Positions 15,039-24,209 are shown, counted from the stretch's first letter. The stretch is DNA of 33,822 nt from Avimonoglobus sp965151315 (GCA_965151315.1 CBCTZG010000029.1:1-33822); one strand, 5' to 3'. Made by a program: numbers and translations. Notes: a model not told the origin generated them from the sequence alone.

Positions 15039-15269
15039 ATGTTAGAAGTTATATTCAGCGACAGTGCTGTTGGTTGGCTTAATGTTGCTTTAGGAAAAAG
15101 AAATTATTTTGGAGGCGGCAGCTCCGCAATTATTGTGGGTAAAAACGGAGATGATCATGCGACCGATCAGAAAGATATTCAAAAAATGATTAGCGAGGAG
15201 GATATATATGAAAAAGACCATATCATTATTGATTTTATTGATTATGCTTATTTCTGCATTCCATTGTAA
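15039..15269 (+). pseudogene. Truncated DUF1835-like gene (N-terminal remnant)
   Basis: It starts with a good Shine-Dalgarno site (TAGGAGA) and reads MLEVIFSDSAVGWLNVALGK, then GGGSSAIIVGKNGDDHATDQKDIQ. This matches the start of DUF1835 proteins, which usually run over 250 residues. From about 15208 onward the frame only shadows the signal peptide of the serpin gene and then stops. So about 55 true residues remain, and the rest appears replaced by the SLH-serpin gene. It could still be translated and couple ribosomes to the serpin start. Confidence 0.6.
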
Positions 15270-17322
15270 TGCTGAAACAAAACCGATAAGCGGCGGCGAT
15301 CCGGCAAGGACGTATACCTTTGAGGAATTAACGAACTTATCAAGAGAAGACATTGATCATCTTGTTATCAGAAGCGGTAATGATGGTATTAGATATTCTA
15401 CAGCCTACGATACAATCATAACAGATGTTTATACTGCTATAAATACAAAATCTTTTTTACCCACAGCAAAGGAAGGTACCGGTGACGGCTGGAGCTATGA
15501 AGTCATTTTCTTTGATAAAAATAATCAGAGCTTTGTATACAATACAACTTCCGGCATTGTTCCTAAAGAAAATAAATACGGTGGTCTTGCATACATGACA
15601 AACAATGCTGAAGAATTACAAACTGTAGTAGAAAATGCTTATAACCTGATTGCAAACGATTGTAGTGATTGGGCCTGCGATTACATAGCTAAGGCAAAAA
15701 ACATAGGACTTTTACAAGATATAACAGACATTTCCTACAAAGACAATATCAGCCGCGAAAAATTCTGCGAAATAGTATATAATTTAATAGATATGACGAC
15801 CGATATTGTATGGAAGAAAGTATCACCGAACCCATTTCAAGATACGGATAATGAAAAAGTTATAGCATTAAGATTAGAAGACATCATATTTGGAAAAGGA
15901 GAACAACAATTTGCGCCTAACGACTTTCTTACCCGTGAAGAAGCCGCAACGATTATTGTCCGTATGATAAATATGGTTATGCCTATGCCCGCAACGGAAA
16001 TGTATTTTGAGTATGACGATAATGACGAGATTTCTGAATGGGCGTCACATTCTATTCAAACAATAAGCAATCTTGGATTTATGAACGGCGTCGAGGAAAA
16101 CAAATTCGCTCCAAAAGACACTTATACAACGGAGCAGGCCATCGTAACCGTCATGAGAGTGTATGATGCACAGCTAAATAATATGAATGAGCAGATAGTT
16201 AAGGAAGATTTATCTTTCTCGGATAAACTCAACGCTCAAATGCCGTCGGATAAAAACTATATGTTTTCGCCTCTATCGGTTAAAATGGCTCTGGCTTTAG
16301 CCGCAAACGGGGCTGCAGGAGAAACGAAAAACGAGATATTAAATGCTCTTGGGATCTCGGATTTAGAGGATTTTAACGTCTTCTCAAAAGATTTAATCAA
16401 AAGATACAGTCAAACCGATATTTTAAGCCTTAATATTGCAAATTCAATCTGGATGAACAAGGATAAAACCTCGCAAAATTTCAGCGATGAATTTGCAAAC
16501 GCCGCGAAAGTATATTACAATGCAGAAGTAATGGCAACAACTAACCAAGATGCAGTAAACGAGATTAATTCATGGGTAAAAGATAAGACAAACAGCAAAA
16601 TACCGCAGATCATTCAAAGAGCGGATGACTTTTGGGCAATGCTTATAAACGCGATATATTTTAAGGGTGCGTGGGAAGACGAATTCATTGAAAGTTACAC
16701 AAAATCCGATGAATTTACAAATGCGGACGGAACAAAAACCCAGACTGATTTTATGAATAAAACCGACTGGTTTTCCTATGCAAAAACAAACTCCGTACAG
16801 ATTATAGAACTTCCCTATAAAAACAGGATTGATAAATTTTCCGATGACGGAGAATATCTGGGTACTGAAAAATATGACGATTTGGATGTAAGTATGTATC
16901 TTGTTGCAGCAAACGGCGATATTAGTGTTGAACAGGAATTAAATCACGTAATAACTGACGAAAAGATGGAAACTGCATATATTGATCTTTCAATGCCAAA
17001 ATTCAAAATTGAATTTGAAACTGCACTGAATGACATCCTGAAAAATATTGGTATTACACAAGCTTTCAATGAAAATACAGCTGACTTTACAAAAATGTTT
17101 GATATTGGGAATATGTGGATCACCAAAACAATTCATAAGACCTATATCTGCGTAGACGAAAAAGGAACAGAGGCTGCGGCGGTAACTGCTGTCGGTATGG
17201 GGGGATCGGCTATGCCGCCCGAACCAATTGAGCTGAAATTCAATAAGCCGTTCTATTTTGTTATCAGGGATAACAAAAGCGGCGAAACGCTGTTTATGGG
17301 AAGGTATTCTTATGCAAAATAA
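15208..17322 (+). CDS. SLH-anchored serpin (protease inhibitor)
   Basis: A 704-residue exported protein. Signal peptide 1-22 (KKTISLLILLIMLISAFHC), a spacer domain, about three SLH repeats at residues 140-325 (FQDTDNEKVIALRLEDI, APNDFLTREEAATIIVRM), and a full serpin domain at about 333-704. Serpin hallmarks: YMFSPLSVKMALALAANGA, the hinge GTEAAAVTAV (653-662) and KFNKPFYFVI. Hinge counting places P1-P1' at S667-A668 (GMGGS | AMPPE). A Gly/Ser/Ala loop would favour elastase- or subtilisin-like targets, which is inference. GAGGAGG lies 6 nt upstream of the ATG. The gene is visibly more AT-rich than the M13 peptidase gene next to it, and its start lies within a broken gene, suggesting acquisition. 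Confidence 0.92.
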   Translation: MKKTISLLILLIMLISAFHCNAETKPISGGDPARTYTFEELTNLSREDIDHLVIRSGNDGIRYSTAYDTIITDVYTAINTKSFLPTAKEGTGDGWSYEVIFFDKNNQSFVYNTTSGIVPKENKYGGLAYMTNNAEELQTVVENAYNLIANDCSDWACDYIAKAKNIGLLQDITDISYKDNISREKFCEIVYNLIDMTTDIVWKKVSPNPFQDTDNEKVIALRLEDIIFGKGEQQFAPNDFLTREEAATIIVRMINMVMPMPATEMYFEYDDNDEISEWASHSIQTISNLGFMNGVEENKFAPKDTYTTEQAIVTVMRVYDAQLNNMNEQIVKEDLSFSDKLNAQMPSDKNYMFSPLSVKMALALAANGAAGETKNEILNALGISDLEDFNVFSKDLIKRYSQTDILSLNIANSIWMNKDKTSQNFSDEFANAAKVYYNAEVMATTNQDAVNEINSWVKDKTNSKIPQIIQRADDFWAMLINAIYFKGAWEDEFIESYTKSDEFTNADGTKTQTDFMNKTDWFSYAKTNSVQIIELPYKNRIDKFSDDGEYLGTEKYDDLDVSMYLVAANGDISVEQELNHVITDEKMETAYIDLSMPKFKIEFETALNDILKNIGITQAFNENTADFTKMFDIGNMWITKTIHKTYICVDEKGTEAAAVTAVGMGGSAMPPEPIELKFNKPFYFVIRDNKSGETLFMGRYSYAK

Positions 17323-17403
17323 TAAAAAGTGGTATTGCTTATGTGAATGGATGCAAATCAGCATGTTTTGATAAATTGTGTGCATGCCTTTTGAAAGCAC
17401 GGA

Positions 17404-17517
17404 ATGTCTACAATCGTTTTCGGAACGCTTACCATAATGTTCTGCATTCTGTACTGCATGATTGCGTGTATATTGGTTTACCGCTTTGCACCGAAAACCT
17501 TCCGGCTAAGACAGTAA
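17404..17517 (+). CDS. Possible small membrane protein
   Basis: A 37-codon open frame (MSTIVFGTLTIMFCILYCMI ... RFAPKTFRLRQ) lies in the 233-bp gap between the serpin and M13 genes. It codes one hydrophobic span followed by a basic tail. The Shine-Dalgarno site is weak and an in-frame stop lies 12 nt upstream, so it may instead be the end piece of a lost gene. No family recognised. Nothing else was seen in this gap. Confidence 0.3.
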   Translation: MSTIVFGTLTIMFCILYCMIACILVYRFAPKTFRLRQ

Positions 17518-17555
17518 AACCTTATATAAATTAAATTTTGAACAGGAGAAAGAAT

Positions 17556-20078
17556 ATGAAGAAAAAACTTATCCCGATTATACTGAGCTGCTTCATGCTT
17601 GCAAATACGGCTGCGGTATTTGCGCAAACGGATGAAACAGTGCAGTTTGGAGGCGAAACCTTCAGCATTTCCGAGTTATCGCAGGAAACAATCGAATGGC
17701 TTGATTGGTACAACAGCCTTTCTGAGGAAGAGCAGTTAAGTGTCAGCTCTGTACCGGCTGAGCTGTGGGATGGTACTACGCCGACAGTCACAGATGCGGC
17801 AGCAGATGAATATGCAACAAGAGGAGAGGTCGCGCAGATGCTGCTGGCGGCGGCGGACGACTATAACCCCGGTGTTGTAAAAGAGGACATTATAAAGGGT
17901 TATGAGGACGGCGAGCTGCACGAGGATTGGAGCGTGACCCGCGCCGAGGCGCTGGTGATGCTAAAGCGTGCGTTCGGCGAACTGCCGGAGCCGACCGGGC
18001 ATAACGCAAGGGTCGCTATTCCCGCCGAAAACTTCACCGATATTCCCGAATGGGCAAAAGAAGAGCTTGCGGATGTGTTTGACGCAGGGATCGTCGCGGG
18101 AACGGCGGAAGGAATCTTCTCGCCTGATGAAAATGTAACGACCGGTCAGATGGAGCTTTTCATTGAGCGCGTGTATTCGCTTTTTGGAACCAATCTGAAG
18201 GATGATTTTTACGCAGCGGTCAATAAAGATACGTTAAATAACCTCCAGATCCAGCCCGGGCGTGTCATCAGCGGTTCCTTATACGACCTGCAGGACAAGA
18301 GCACGGAAGCGGTCGACGCGATCATTCAGGAGATCATCGCAGGCGACTATGAAACAGGTACAAAGGAACAGAAGATTGCCGACTTTTACAAGAGTGTGGC
18401 GGATATGGACGCCAGGAACGAAATCGGCGCAGCGCCGCTTATGCCGTATCTGGAGCTGATTGATACTGCCGAAACCATAGATGATTTGATCGAAGTCCAG
18501 AGCAAGCTGGTCGATGAGCTGTACATCTATCAGTTTATGGGTTTTGGCCTCACCATCGATATGAAGGACAGCACCAAATACACGCTGGTCTTTTCGCCGA
18601 TCGCCATCAATTTGCCGAAGGATACATACCAGAATGGAACTGAGCAGCAGATTGAAAGCTACAAAAAATATATGCGGACGCTGTTCGTCCTTGGCGGCGA
18701 GACGGAAGAGGATGCGGAAGCAATGGCAAACGCCTGCTTCGAGATGGAAAAGGGATTGTCGGCGTCTATGATGAATACTGAGGATTCCGGCAACGTTGAT
18801 AAGATCTACAATGTATTTACCATGCAGGAGATCCGCGATATATTTCCGAATGTGGATATGGATGCGGTGTTTGCCGATTCCGGTTTGCAGCCGGCGGATG
18901 AGATCATCATTGCCGATGTGAGTCTGACAGAGGCCTTTGCGGAGTATTTCACGGATGAACATGTGGACACGTTAAAAGCCTGGGCGAAACTAACCGTGCT
19001 GCTCGGCTGGGGCGGTGCGTTCAACCAAGAATTCATTGACGCGAGCGACACATTCAACCAGGAGTTTATGGGCACCTCTGGCAGCTATTCACCGGAAGAG
19101 CGCGCGGCGCTAACCCTGCAAAGCACCATGCCCGACTATATCGGGGAGCTGTACGCCGAGCGGTATTTTACCGAGGAAGCGAAGCAGGATGTGGAAAAGA
19201 TGGTGCGCGATATTATCGGGGTCTACAGGGAGCGCATCCAGAACCTTGACTGGATGAGCGATACCACCAAGGAGCGCGCGCTCAAAAAGCTGGACACGAT
19301 GGGTGTTAAGATCGGCTATCCGGACAAATTCGAGTCGGCGATCGACAACGCGGAGATCAAGCCGGTAGAGGAAGGCGGCAGCTACTTTACCAATATGCTC
19401 TCTATCACAGCGGCGCAGAAGGCGGAAAACATCGCCTTGCAGGGCGAGCCGGTGGATAAGTCCCAGTGGCTGATGTACCCGTTTACGGTCAACGCCTGCT
19501 ATAGCCCGCAGCAAAACGACATCACCTTCCCGGCTGCCATTTTGCAGGCGCCGATGTACGATGTGAACGCCTCTTACGAGCAGAACCTCGGCGGTATCGG
19601 CTATGTCATCGCCCACGAGATTACCCACGCCTTTGACAACAACGGCGCAAAGTTCGATGAGAACGGCAATGCCGCCGATTGGTGGACGGAGGAGGACTAC
19701 GCGGCGTTCCAGAGGCTCTGCCAGGAAATGATCGATTTTTATGACGGCGAGGAGGGCGTGCCCGGCATCCCGATGGACGGGGGGCTGACCTTAAGCGAGA
19801 ATGTGGCAGACCAGGGCGCGGCCGCCTGTATTACGGAGATTGTGGCGGGTCTTGAGGACCCGGACTTTGAAACGCTCTATAAGAGCATGGCAAACACCTG
19901 GGCGTCAACCGCCAGCCGGGAATACTGCCAGTATGCCGCGCAGGCGGACGTGCACAGTACCGAAAAGCTGCGCGTCAACCGCGTGGTGGTCAACTGCGAC
20001 GCATTCTATGAAACTTTTGATATAGACGAAAATGACGGTATGTGGGTTGCACCCGAAGATCGGGTACGGATCTGGTAA
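17556..20078 (+). CDS. SLH-anchored M13 (neprilysin-like) metallopeptidase
   Basis: An 840-residue exported zinc endopeptidase. Signal peptide 1-23 (KKKLIPIILSCFMLANTAAV), SLH repeats at about 80-205 (EVAQMLLAAADDYNPG, FTDIPEWAKEELADVF, FSPDENVTTGQMELFIERVY), then a complete M13 domain from about 215. Catalytic parts: VIAHEITHAFD (H687, E688, H691), ENVADQG (E748, D752), substrate-binding NACYSP in place of NAYY, and the C-terminal motif ending RVRIW. M13 enzymes cut short peptides, and the SLH repeats would hold it at the cell surface. CAGGAGA precedes the ATG at 17556; an in-frame TTG at 17538 lacks a site. Terminated at 20100-20129. Confidence 0.94.
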   Translation: MKKKLIPIILSCFMLANTAAVFAQTDETVQFGGETFSISELSQETIEWLDWYNSLSEEEQLSVSSVPAELWDGTTPTVTDAAADEYATRGEVAQMLLAAADDYNPGVVKEDIIKGYEDGELHEDWSVTRAEALVMLKRAFGELPEPTGHNARVAIPAENFTDIPEWAKEELADVFDAGIVAGTAEGIFSPDENVTTGQMELFIERVYSLFGTNLKDDFYAAVNKDTLNNLQIQPGRVISGSLYDLQDKSTEAVDAIIQEIIAGDYETGTKEQKIADFYKSVADMDARNEIGAAPLMPYLELIDTAETIDDLIEVQSKLVDELYIYQFMGFGLTIDMKDSTKYTLVFSPIAINLPKDTYQNGTEQQIESYKKYMRTLFVLGGETEEDAEAMANACFEMEKGLSASMMNTEDSGNVDKIYNVFTMQEIRDIFPNVDMDAVFADSGLQPADEIIIADVSLTEAFAEYFTDEHVDTLKAWAKLTVLLGWGGAFNQEFIDASDTFNQEFMGTSGSYSPEERAALTLQSTMPDYIGELYAERYFTEEAKQDVEKMVRDIIGVYRERIQNLDWMSDTTKERALKKLDTMGVKIGYPDKFESAIDNAEIKPVEEGGSYFTNMLSITAAQKAENIALQGEPVDKSQWLMYPFTVNACYSPQQNDITFPAAILQAPMYDVNASYEQNLGGIGYVIAHEITHAFDNNGAKFDENGNAADWWTEEDYAAFQRLCQEMIDFYDGEEGVPGIPMDGGLTLSENVADQGAAACITEIVAGLEDPDFETLYKSMANTWASTASREYCQYAAQADVHSTEKLRVNRVVVNCDAFYETFDIDENDGMWVAPEDRVRIW

Positions 20079-20099
20079 AAAAATCGATAAAATAAAACG

Positions 20100-20129
20100 G
20101 GCGGGACGCATTTTCGCGTCCCGCCTTTT
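20100..20129. terminator. Bidirectional terminator
   Basis: GGCGGGACGC (20100-20109) pairs with GCGTCCCGCC (20116-20125), 10 bp with a 6-nt loop. TTTT follows on the plus strand and CGTTTTATTTTAT on the minus strand. It lies between the convergent M13 and LRR/transglutaminase genes and can serve both. Confidence 0.88.
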
Positions 20130-20158
20130 GTATAAGCTTGTTTTATTCCACGCCTTTA

Positions 20159-22648
20159 TTATGTTTCATCCGGATATTCTAAGATGATATGCGAATAGGA
20201 GAACTTCCAGAGCGATGGGTCAAAATAGTCCCGCTGGGTGCGGAAGTCGTCCCAGTTTTCCTCGTCCTGCATCCGGCTCCAGGTCGTATCCATGATGATC
20301 CACCGGTCGCCGACCCAGACCTCGTTCCAAGCGTGCCATACGACAAGATAAATCCCGTTTTCCTCGTCACCGCCGTTCATCAGGATCTTGATCCAGTCAT
20401 CTGTCGTTTCCCCGATCCCGTAATCGATTACGGGATATCCAAGCACATATTTTGTTGGGATACCGATGGAACGGAGCAGGGCTGCCGCAAGGTGGGAATA
20501 TCCCTCGCATACCGCCGAACGCTGGTTCATGACCGACACTGCATCCTGCGGGCGCTGGGATCCTTCGTCTACCGCATAGTAGGTTTCGTAGTCGTAGGCG
20601 ATATTTTGCCCCATCCAGTCATAGATGGCCGATGCTTTTTCGTAATCTGAGGAAAGGCCTGCGGTAATGCTTTCCGCCAGGGCGCGTATTTCCGCGTTGT
20701 CGGACTGAATATCCTGCGTAGCGTTTAGATATTCCCCCTCAGCCGGAGCCTGTGTCTCCTGAAATACTTCCTTGTTGTGTTCATACGCCGGGTAGGGGAT
20801 CAAATAGCCATGATCGTTGTCCTTGATAATATCTACATACGGCGGTTCCACCGTTGCCGGTGCAGCGGAAAGGATCCGCCCGTCCTGCGGCGGTTCCGGC
20901 CTTTCGGTGTATGCGGCGGCCAAACTGCCGGAAGTATATGGACGGATAACGGCCGTATAGCGCCCGTTGGGAATATCTGAAATATCATACGTGATCTCGG
21001 AATTTACAGCGGATACAATATCGCTTTTGGTCATTTCCGTGTAGTTGTGATAATTTAAGCCTACGCCCACGATAATGCTGTATTCGCCGTCTTCCAGGTT
21101 GCTGAAGCGGAGCTGTCCACCCTCCAGGCTTGCCATCACACCGCCGTTGATTTCAACCGGGACATTGCCGGGATAAAGCAGCTGGATCACGCCGGTGCAG
21201 TAACGGTACAGCCGCTGGAAGGTCAGGATTGCCTGCTCCCGCGTGTAATTTCCGTTCGGATCAAAGAGATTGTCTCCCACGCCGCCCATAATTGCTGTAA
21301 CCGTGCGCGTGTCGATGCAGGAGGAAATAAATTCGATATTTTCCTGCGCCCAGCCAAACATCGCTTCATCGCTGAAGGATTCGTATGGCGCGTTCGCTGT
21401 GTTGCCTGTCAGCGCGGCGGTGCGCGCAAGCATGGCGGCCGCTTCGCTGCGCAGGATGGAATTATCCGGCGCAAAGGCGCCGTCCGGATAGCCGTTGATG
21501 ACACCGAGCGCAGCGGCACGCTGGATATCCGCATCACTCGTATCGCTGAACGAAACGGGGCTGCCGCTGCTGCTGATCCCCATTTTGTCCGCATAGGCGC
21601 AGACCAAAAGGCAAAATTCCCGCCGGGTGATGGGGCTGGTATAGCTGCTGTCCAGCTCTGATGGGATCAAACCGTTGGCACGTGCGGCAGTTACCTCCGG
21701 AATTGCCCAAGCAGAGGGCTGTTCCGACGGGGAAACCGGCTGGGAAGCACGGCTTGCAATCAGGTTTTTCCCTTCTTCATAGCTTGTTACAGCCTGGAAG
21801 GGCAGACCGAGCAGATTGCAGAATTCCTGCGCGGCGGAATCCGCCAGGCCATATACCGTAACGAGCGGCAAGCCGCTAAAGATACCGGAGCCCTGCGGAT
21901 TATCCGTGAAATATTCCACACTGTCCGGAATGAGCACTGCTTCCAGGGAAGTACAGTCACAGAAAGCATTTTCAGCAATCACGCTGGTTCCCTGCGGAAG
22001 GGTCACTGTTTTGAGAGAACTGCATCCGCGGAAAGCGCCGTCCCCTACAAGCAGGCCGCCGCTGATGTAGCTGCCGGTATCGTCGTGGTAAAAGCCCTCT
22101 TCGTCGATGTAGGTGCCGTGCGGCAGGCTGTATTCCCCCCGGAACTCAATTTCCGTCAGGTTTTTGCAGTCGGCAAAGGCTTCTGTATTGATGCTTGTAA
22201 TTCCCTGCGGGAACGACACTTTTTTCAGAGCGTCCGCGCCGGCGCATACCCTTGGGTCAAACTGCCAGACATAATCGGGGATATAGAATTCCTCGGCCGC
22301 CGACGCCTTGGGATACGCGGCTACAAATTTCCGGTCCGGGTATGTTGGATCCGGCACGCTGTACAGGACGCCGTTTTCCGCTGTATAGACCGCGGAGCCG
22401 GGTTCTGCGGAAAAAGACGTGACGGTTTCCGACATCCCGACCAGGACTTCCGAGACAATCAGCCCGACCGGTTTTCCGTCAATCTGAGCCGGTATGGTCA
22501 CATCCCCGCCCGGGCCGTTGTAGCCGGTGACAACAAGCGAGCCATCCTCACTTACAAATGTTTCCCAGACGCTTTCGGCAGATGCTGTTGGCATGAACAA
22601 TGCGGCAAGCATGCAGAATGATAAGAAAAAAGCTGTTAATTTTTTCAT
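20159..22648 (-). CDS. Surface protein: LRR, SLH repeats and transglutaminase-like domain
   Basis: An 829-residue exported protein. Signal peptide 1-24 (MKKLTAFFLSFCMLAALFMP). BspA-type leucine-rich repeats lie at about 40-285 (FADCKNLTEIEF, FRGCSSLKTVTL, FCDCTSLEAVLIPDSV), SLH repeats at about 310-480, a beta-rich segment, then a transglutaminase-like fold at about 660-800. The Cys-His-Asp triad is present: C714 in SAVCEGYSH, H772 in VVWHAWNEVW, D787 in IIMDTTW. Such domains act as proteases, cross-linkers or peptide hydrolases at surfaces. AGGAGG lies 6 nt before the ATG, and a consensus promoter sits at 22696-22724. LRR plus SLH suggests a cell-wall-held adhesin or enzyme. Confidence 0.92.
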   Translation of the reverse strand: MKKLTAFFLSFCMLAALFMPTASAESVWETFVSEDGSLVVTGYNGPGGDVTIPAQIDGKPVGLIVSEVLVGMSETVTSFSAEPGSAVYTAENGVLYSVPDPTYPDRKFVAAYPKASAAEEFYIPDYVWQFDPRVCAGADALKKVSFPQGITSINTEAFADCKNLTEIEFRGEYSLPHGTYIDEEGFYHDDTGSYISGGLLVGDGAFRGCSSLKTVTLPQGTSVIAENAFCDCTSLEAVLIPDSVEYFTDNPQGSGIFSGLPLVTVYGLADSAAQEFCNLLGLPFQAVTSYEEGKNLIASRASQPVSPSEQPSAWAIPEVTAARANGLIPSELDSSYTSPITRREFCLLVCAYADKMGISSSGSPVSFSDTSDADIQRAAALGVINGYPDGAFAPDNSILRSEAAAMLARTAALTGNTANAPYESFSDEAMFGWAQENIEFISSCIDTRTVTAIMGGVGDNLFDPNGNYTREQAILTFQRLYRYCTGVIQLLYPGNVPVEINGGVMASLEGGQLRFSNLEDGEYSIIVGVGLNYHNYTEMTKSDIVSAVNSEITYDISDIPNGRYTAVIRPYTSGSLAAAYTERPEPPQDGRILSAAPATVEPPYVDIIKDNDHGYLIPYPAYEHNKEVFQETQAPAEGEYLNATQDIQSDNAEIRALAESITAGLSSDYEKASAIYDWMGQNIAYDYETYYAVDEGSQRPQDAVSVMNQRSAVCEGYSHLAAALLRSIGIPTKYVLGYPVIDYGIGETTDDWIKILMNGGDEENGIYLVVWHAWNEVWVGDRWIIMDTTWSRMQDEENWDDFRTQRDYFDPSLWKFSYSHIILEYPDET

Positions 22649-22695
22649 GTGAAACCTCCTAACATTAGAAAATAAAGCGGTTTTTATATATTCAC

Positions 22696-22724
22696 ATTAT
22701 ACTACTATAGGAGTAGTTTGTCAA
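22696..22724 (-). promoter_or_regulatory. Consensus promoter with CTACTATAG spacer element
   Basis: On the minus strand TTGACA (22724-22719) and TATAAT (22701-22696) are 17 bp apart. The plus strand reads ACTACT at 22701-22706, a 5-bp spacer, then AGTAGT at 22712-22717, an inverted repeat inside the promoter. CTACTATAG at 22702-22710 is identical in position and sequence to the DUF3990 promoter. Confidence 0.85.
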
Positions 22725-22728
22725 CGTA

Positions 22729-22762
22729 AGAAAAAACGCAGCCATGCGGTATGGCTGCGTTT
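22729..22762 (-). terminator. Terminator of the ligase operon
   Basis: AAACGCAGCCAT (22734-22745) and ATGGCTGCGTTT (22751-22762) form a 12-bp stem with a 5-nt loop, followed on the minus strand by a T-run. It lies 28 nt past the last gene of the operon. Confidence 0.88.
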
Positions 22763-22789
22763 CAAAGTCAAACTGTACGGGCTCCGGAA

Positions 22790-23461
22790 TCAGAACAGCG
22801 GTGTGTTAAACACAGGTGGTTCTGAAACAGTCTTCGCAAGAGGTGCTCTTTCGGAAGCATGATTATTTACCTGTGGCTGCGCAGCATCGGATTGAAAGCG
22901 TCCGTACCACGCTGACAGCCATGCCGTATAGTGCGTCTTTGTCATCAAAAACAATTCGCTCAGTGACTGGAACGACATACTGACTGCGATATGGTTTTCG
23001 GGCTTGTTTCCGAATTTGGGAACGATCAGCCCTTTAGCGTCCGTTTCACCCGGACCGCTGTCGGCCACAAGAAGAAAATCAGACTTGCTGCCGCAGATCA
23101 GCTGCAGCGTCCGTGACAGGCTTTTTCCGTCCTGCCGGGAACGGTTTTGCTTTTTGAGATTTTCGGCAGACGTTCCTCCAAGTGACTGGTACAGCGGCGT
23201 CTTGTCGGCCGAATTTCGTTTTGACTGCATCATATACCGCAGCTCACCGCATTCCAGCTTACGGCACAGTTCAAGGAATTCGTCCACATTGATATAGATG
23301 TGGACATTGTTCGTCTGACGCTGTCCGGCGGGCTTTGAAAGGTCGTATGATGCAAAAGCAAAATGGGTTTTACCGATGGCAAATACATCATTTAAGCTTT
23401 CAACAAAACAGCCTCTTGCGTCCTTGCGAGTGATTTGGTGTTTGTTTCTTTCTTCTGACAT
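22790..23461 (-). CDS. Conserved mobile-element-type protein, unknown function
   Basis: A 223-residue soluble protein. Distinctive stretches are FAIGKTHFAFASYDLSKPAG, NNVHIYINVDEFLELCRKL, SDFLLVADSGPGETDAKG and MTKTHYTAWLSAWYGRF, then a low-complexity tail. I recall similar proteins as cargo of Firmicutes integrative elements, without known function; no nucleotide-binding or catalytic motif is seen. GGAGGAAAAA precedes the ATG at 23461. Last gene of the leftward operon, 19 bp after the YkgJ-like gene. Confidence 0.7.
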   Translation of the reverse strand: MSEERNKHQITRKDARGCFVESLNDVFAIGKTHFAFASYDLSKPAGQRQTNNVHIYINVDEFLELCRKLECGELRYMMQSKRNSADKTPLYQSLGGTSAENLKKQNRSRQDGKSLSRTLQLICGSKSDFLLVADSGPGETDAKGLIVPKFGNKPENHIAVSMSFQSLSELFLMTKTHYTAWLSAWYGRFQSDAAQPQVNNHASERAPLAKTVSEPPVFNTPLF

Positions 23462-23480
23462 GGTTTTTCCTCCAGTATAC

Positions 23481-24209
23481 TCATTTTTTATACCGTTGGT
23501 CGATCTTATCCATGCCGACATTCAACTTCTTGATGTTTTCGGCAAATTGGTTCATGAAATCTTCCGCTGTATTGTAATTCAAATAACAGAAAACGAGAAC
23601 GCTGCTCCAGATAATATTCATTGTCTCCGGGTTAAAATGCTTTTCGGCTTTTTGCAGTATCATAGAATATCTGACCAGTATCCGGTTCCATTCAATGAAA
23701 AATTCATCCTCAAGCTCCAGATTGAATTCCCGAAGCCACTCCCGAACGGTATGTGTTTTTGAAGAATCACCGCATTGCGGATCGGTAAAAATATATTGTA
23801 TTTCCCCGATTGGGAATCGAGCATCACTCTTTTTAACCCCTTGTTTTCTTTCCGACGCAACACAGCGCCCTATCGGGAACATGGCGCATACTGTCGGTTT
23901 TGCTTTATGTACTGAACATTTCCTGTCCTTTAATAGCGGGCATCGCTTGATAGAGCCCTTTGGCTTTAACCTCACGATCGGAAATCTTGAGTCAGAACCG
24001 ATATATGTTTCGCAGTAGGCTTCCAGCACTTGTTTCGGCTCCATGTTCAGTTCTTTTGCAAGGTTAAACATATCCTTGGGATTTAACAGGATATCTTCAC
24101 GGTTTATGCAGCATTTGCCGCACATCGTACAGTTGAATTTGAATTCTTCGTCCAGGCCTATTTTCAGCCTGTCAAAATTATCATATATTTGTTTTAATCT
24201 GTTGTCCAT
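23481..24209 (-). CDS. YkgJ-family cysteine-cluster protein
   Basis: A 242-residue protein with the clustered cysteines of the YkgJ/UPF0153 family: FNCTMCGKCCINREDI near residue 27 and CPLLKDRKCSVHKAKPTVC ... GRC near 95-118. The cluster probably binds zinc or an iron-sulphur centre; the biochemical role is unknown. The C-terminal 100 residues are helical. GAGGAGGAAC lies before the ATG. In the ligase operon. Confidence 0.85.
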   Translation of the reverse strand: MDNRLKQIYDNFDRLKIGLDEEFKFNCTMCGKCCINREDILLNPKDMFNLAKELNMEPKQVLEAYCETYIGSDSRFPIVRLKPKGSIKRCPLLKDRKCSVHKAKPTVCAMFPIGRCVASERKQGVKKSDARFPIGEIQYIFTDPQCGDSSKTHTVREWLREFNLELEDEFFIEWNRILVRYSMILQKAEKHFNPETMNIIWSSVLVFCYLNYNTAEDFMNQFAENIKKLNVGMDKIDQRYKK

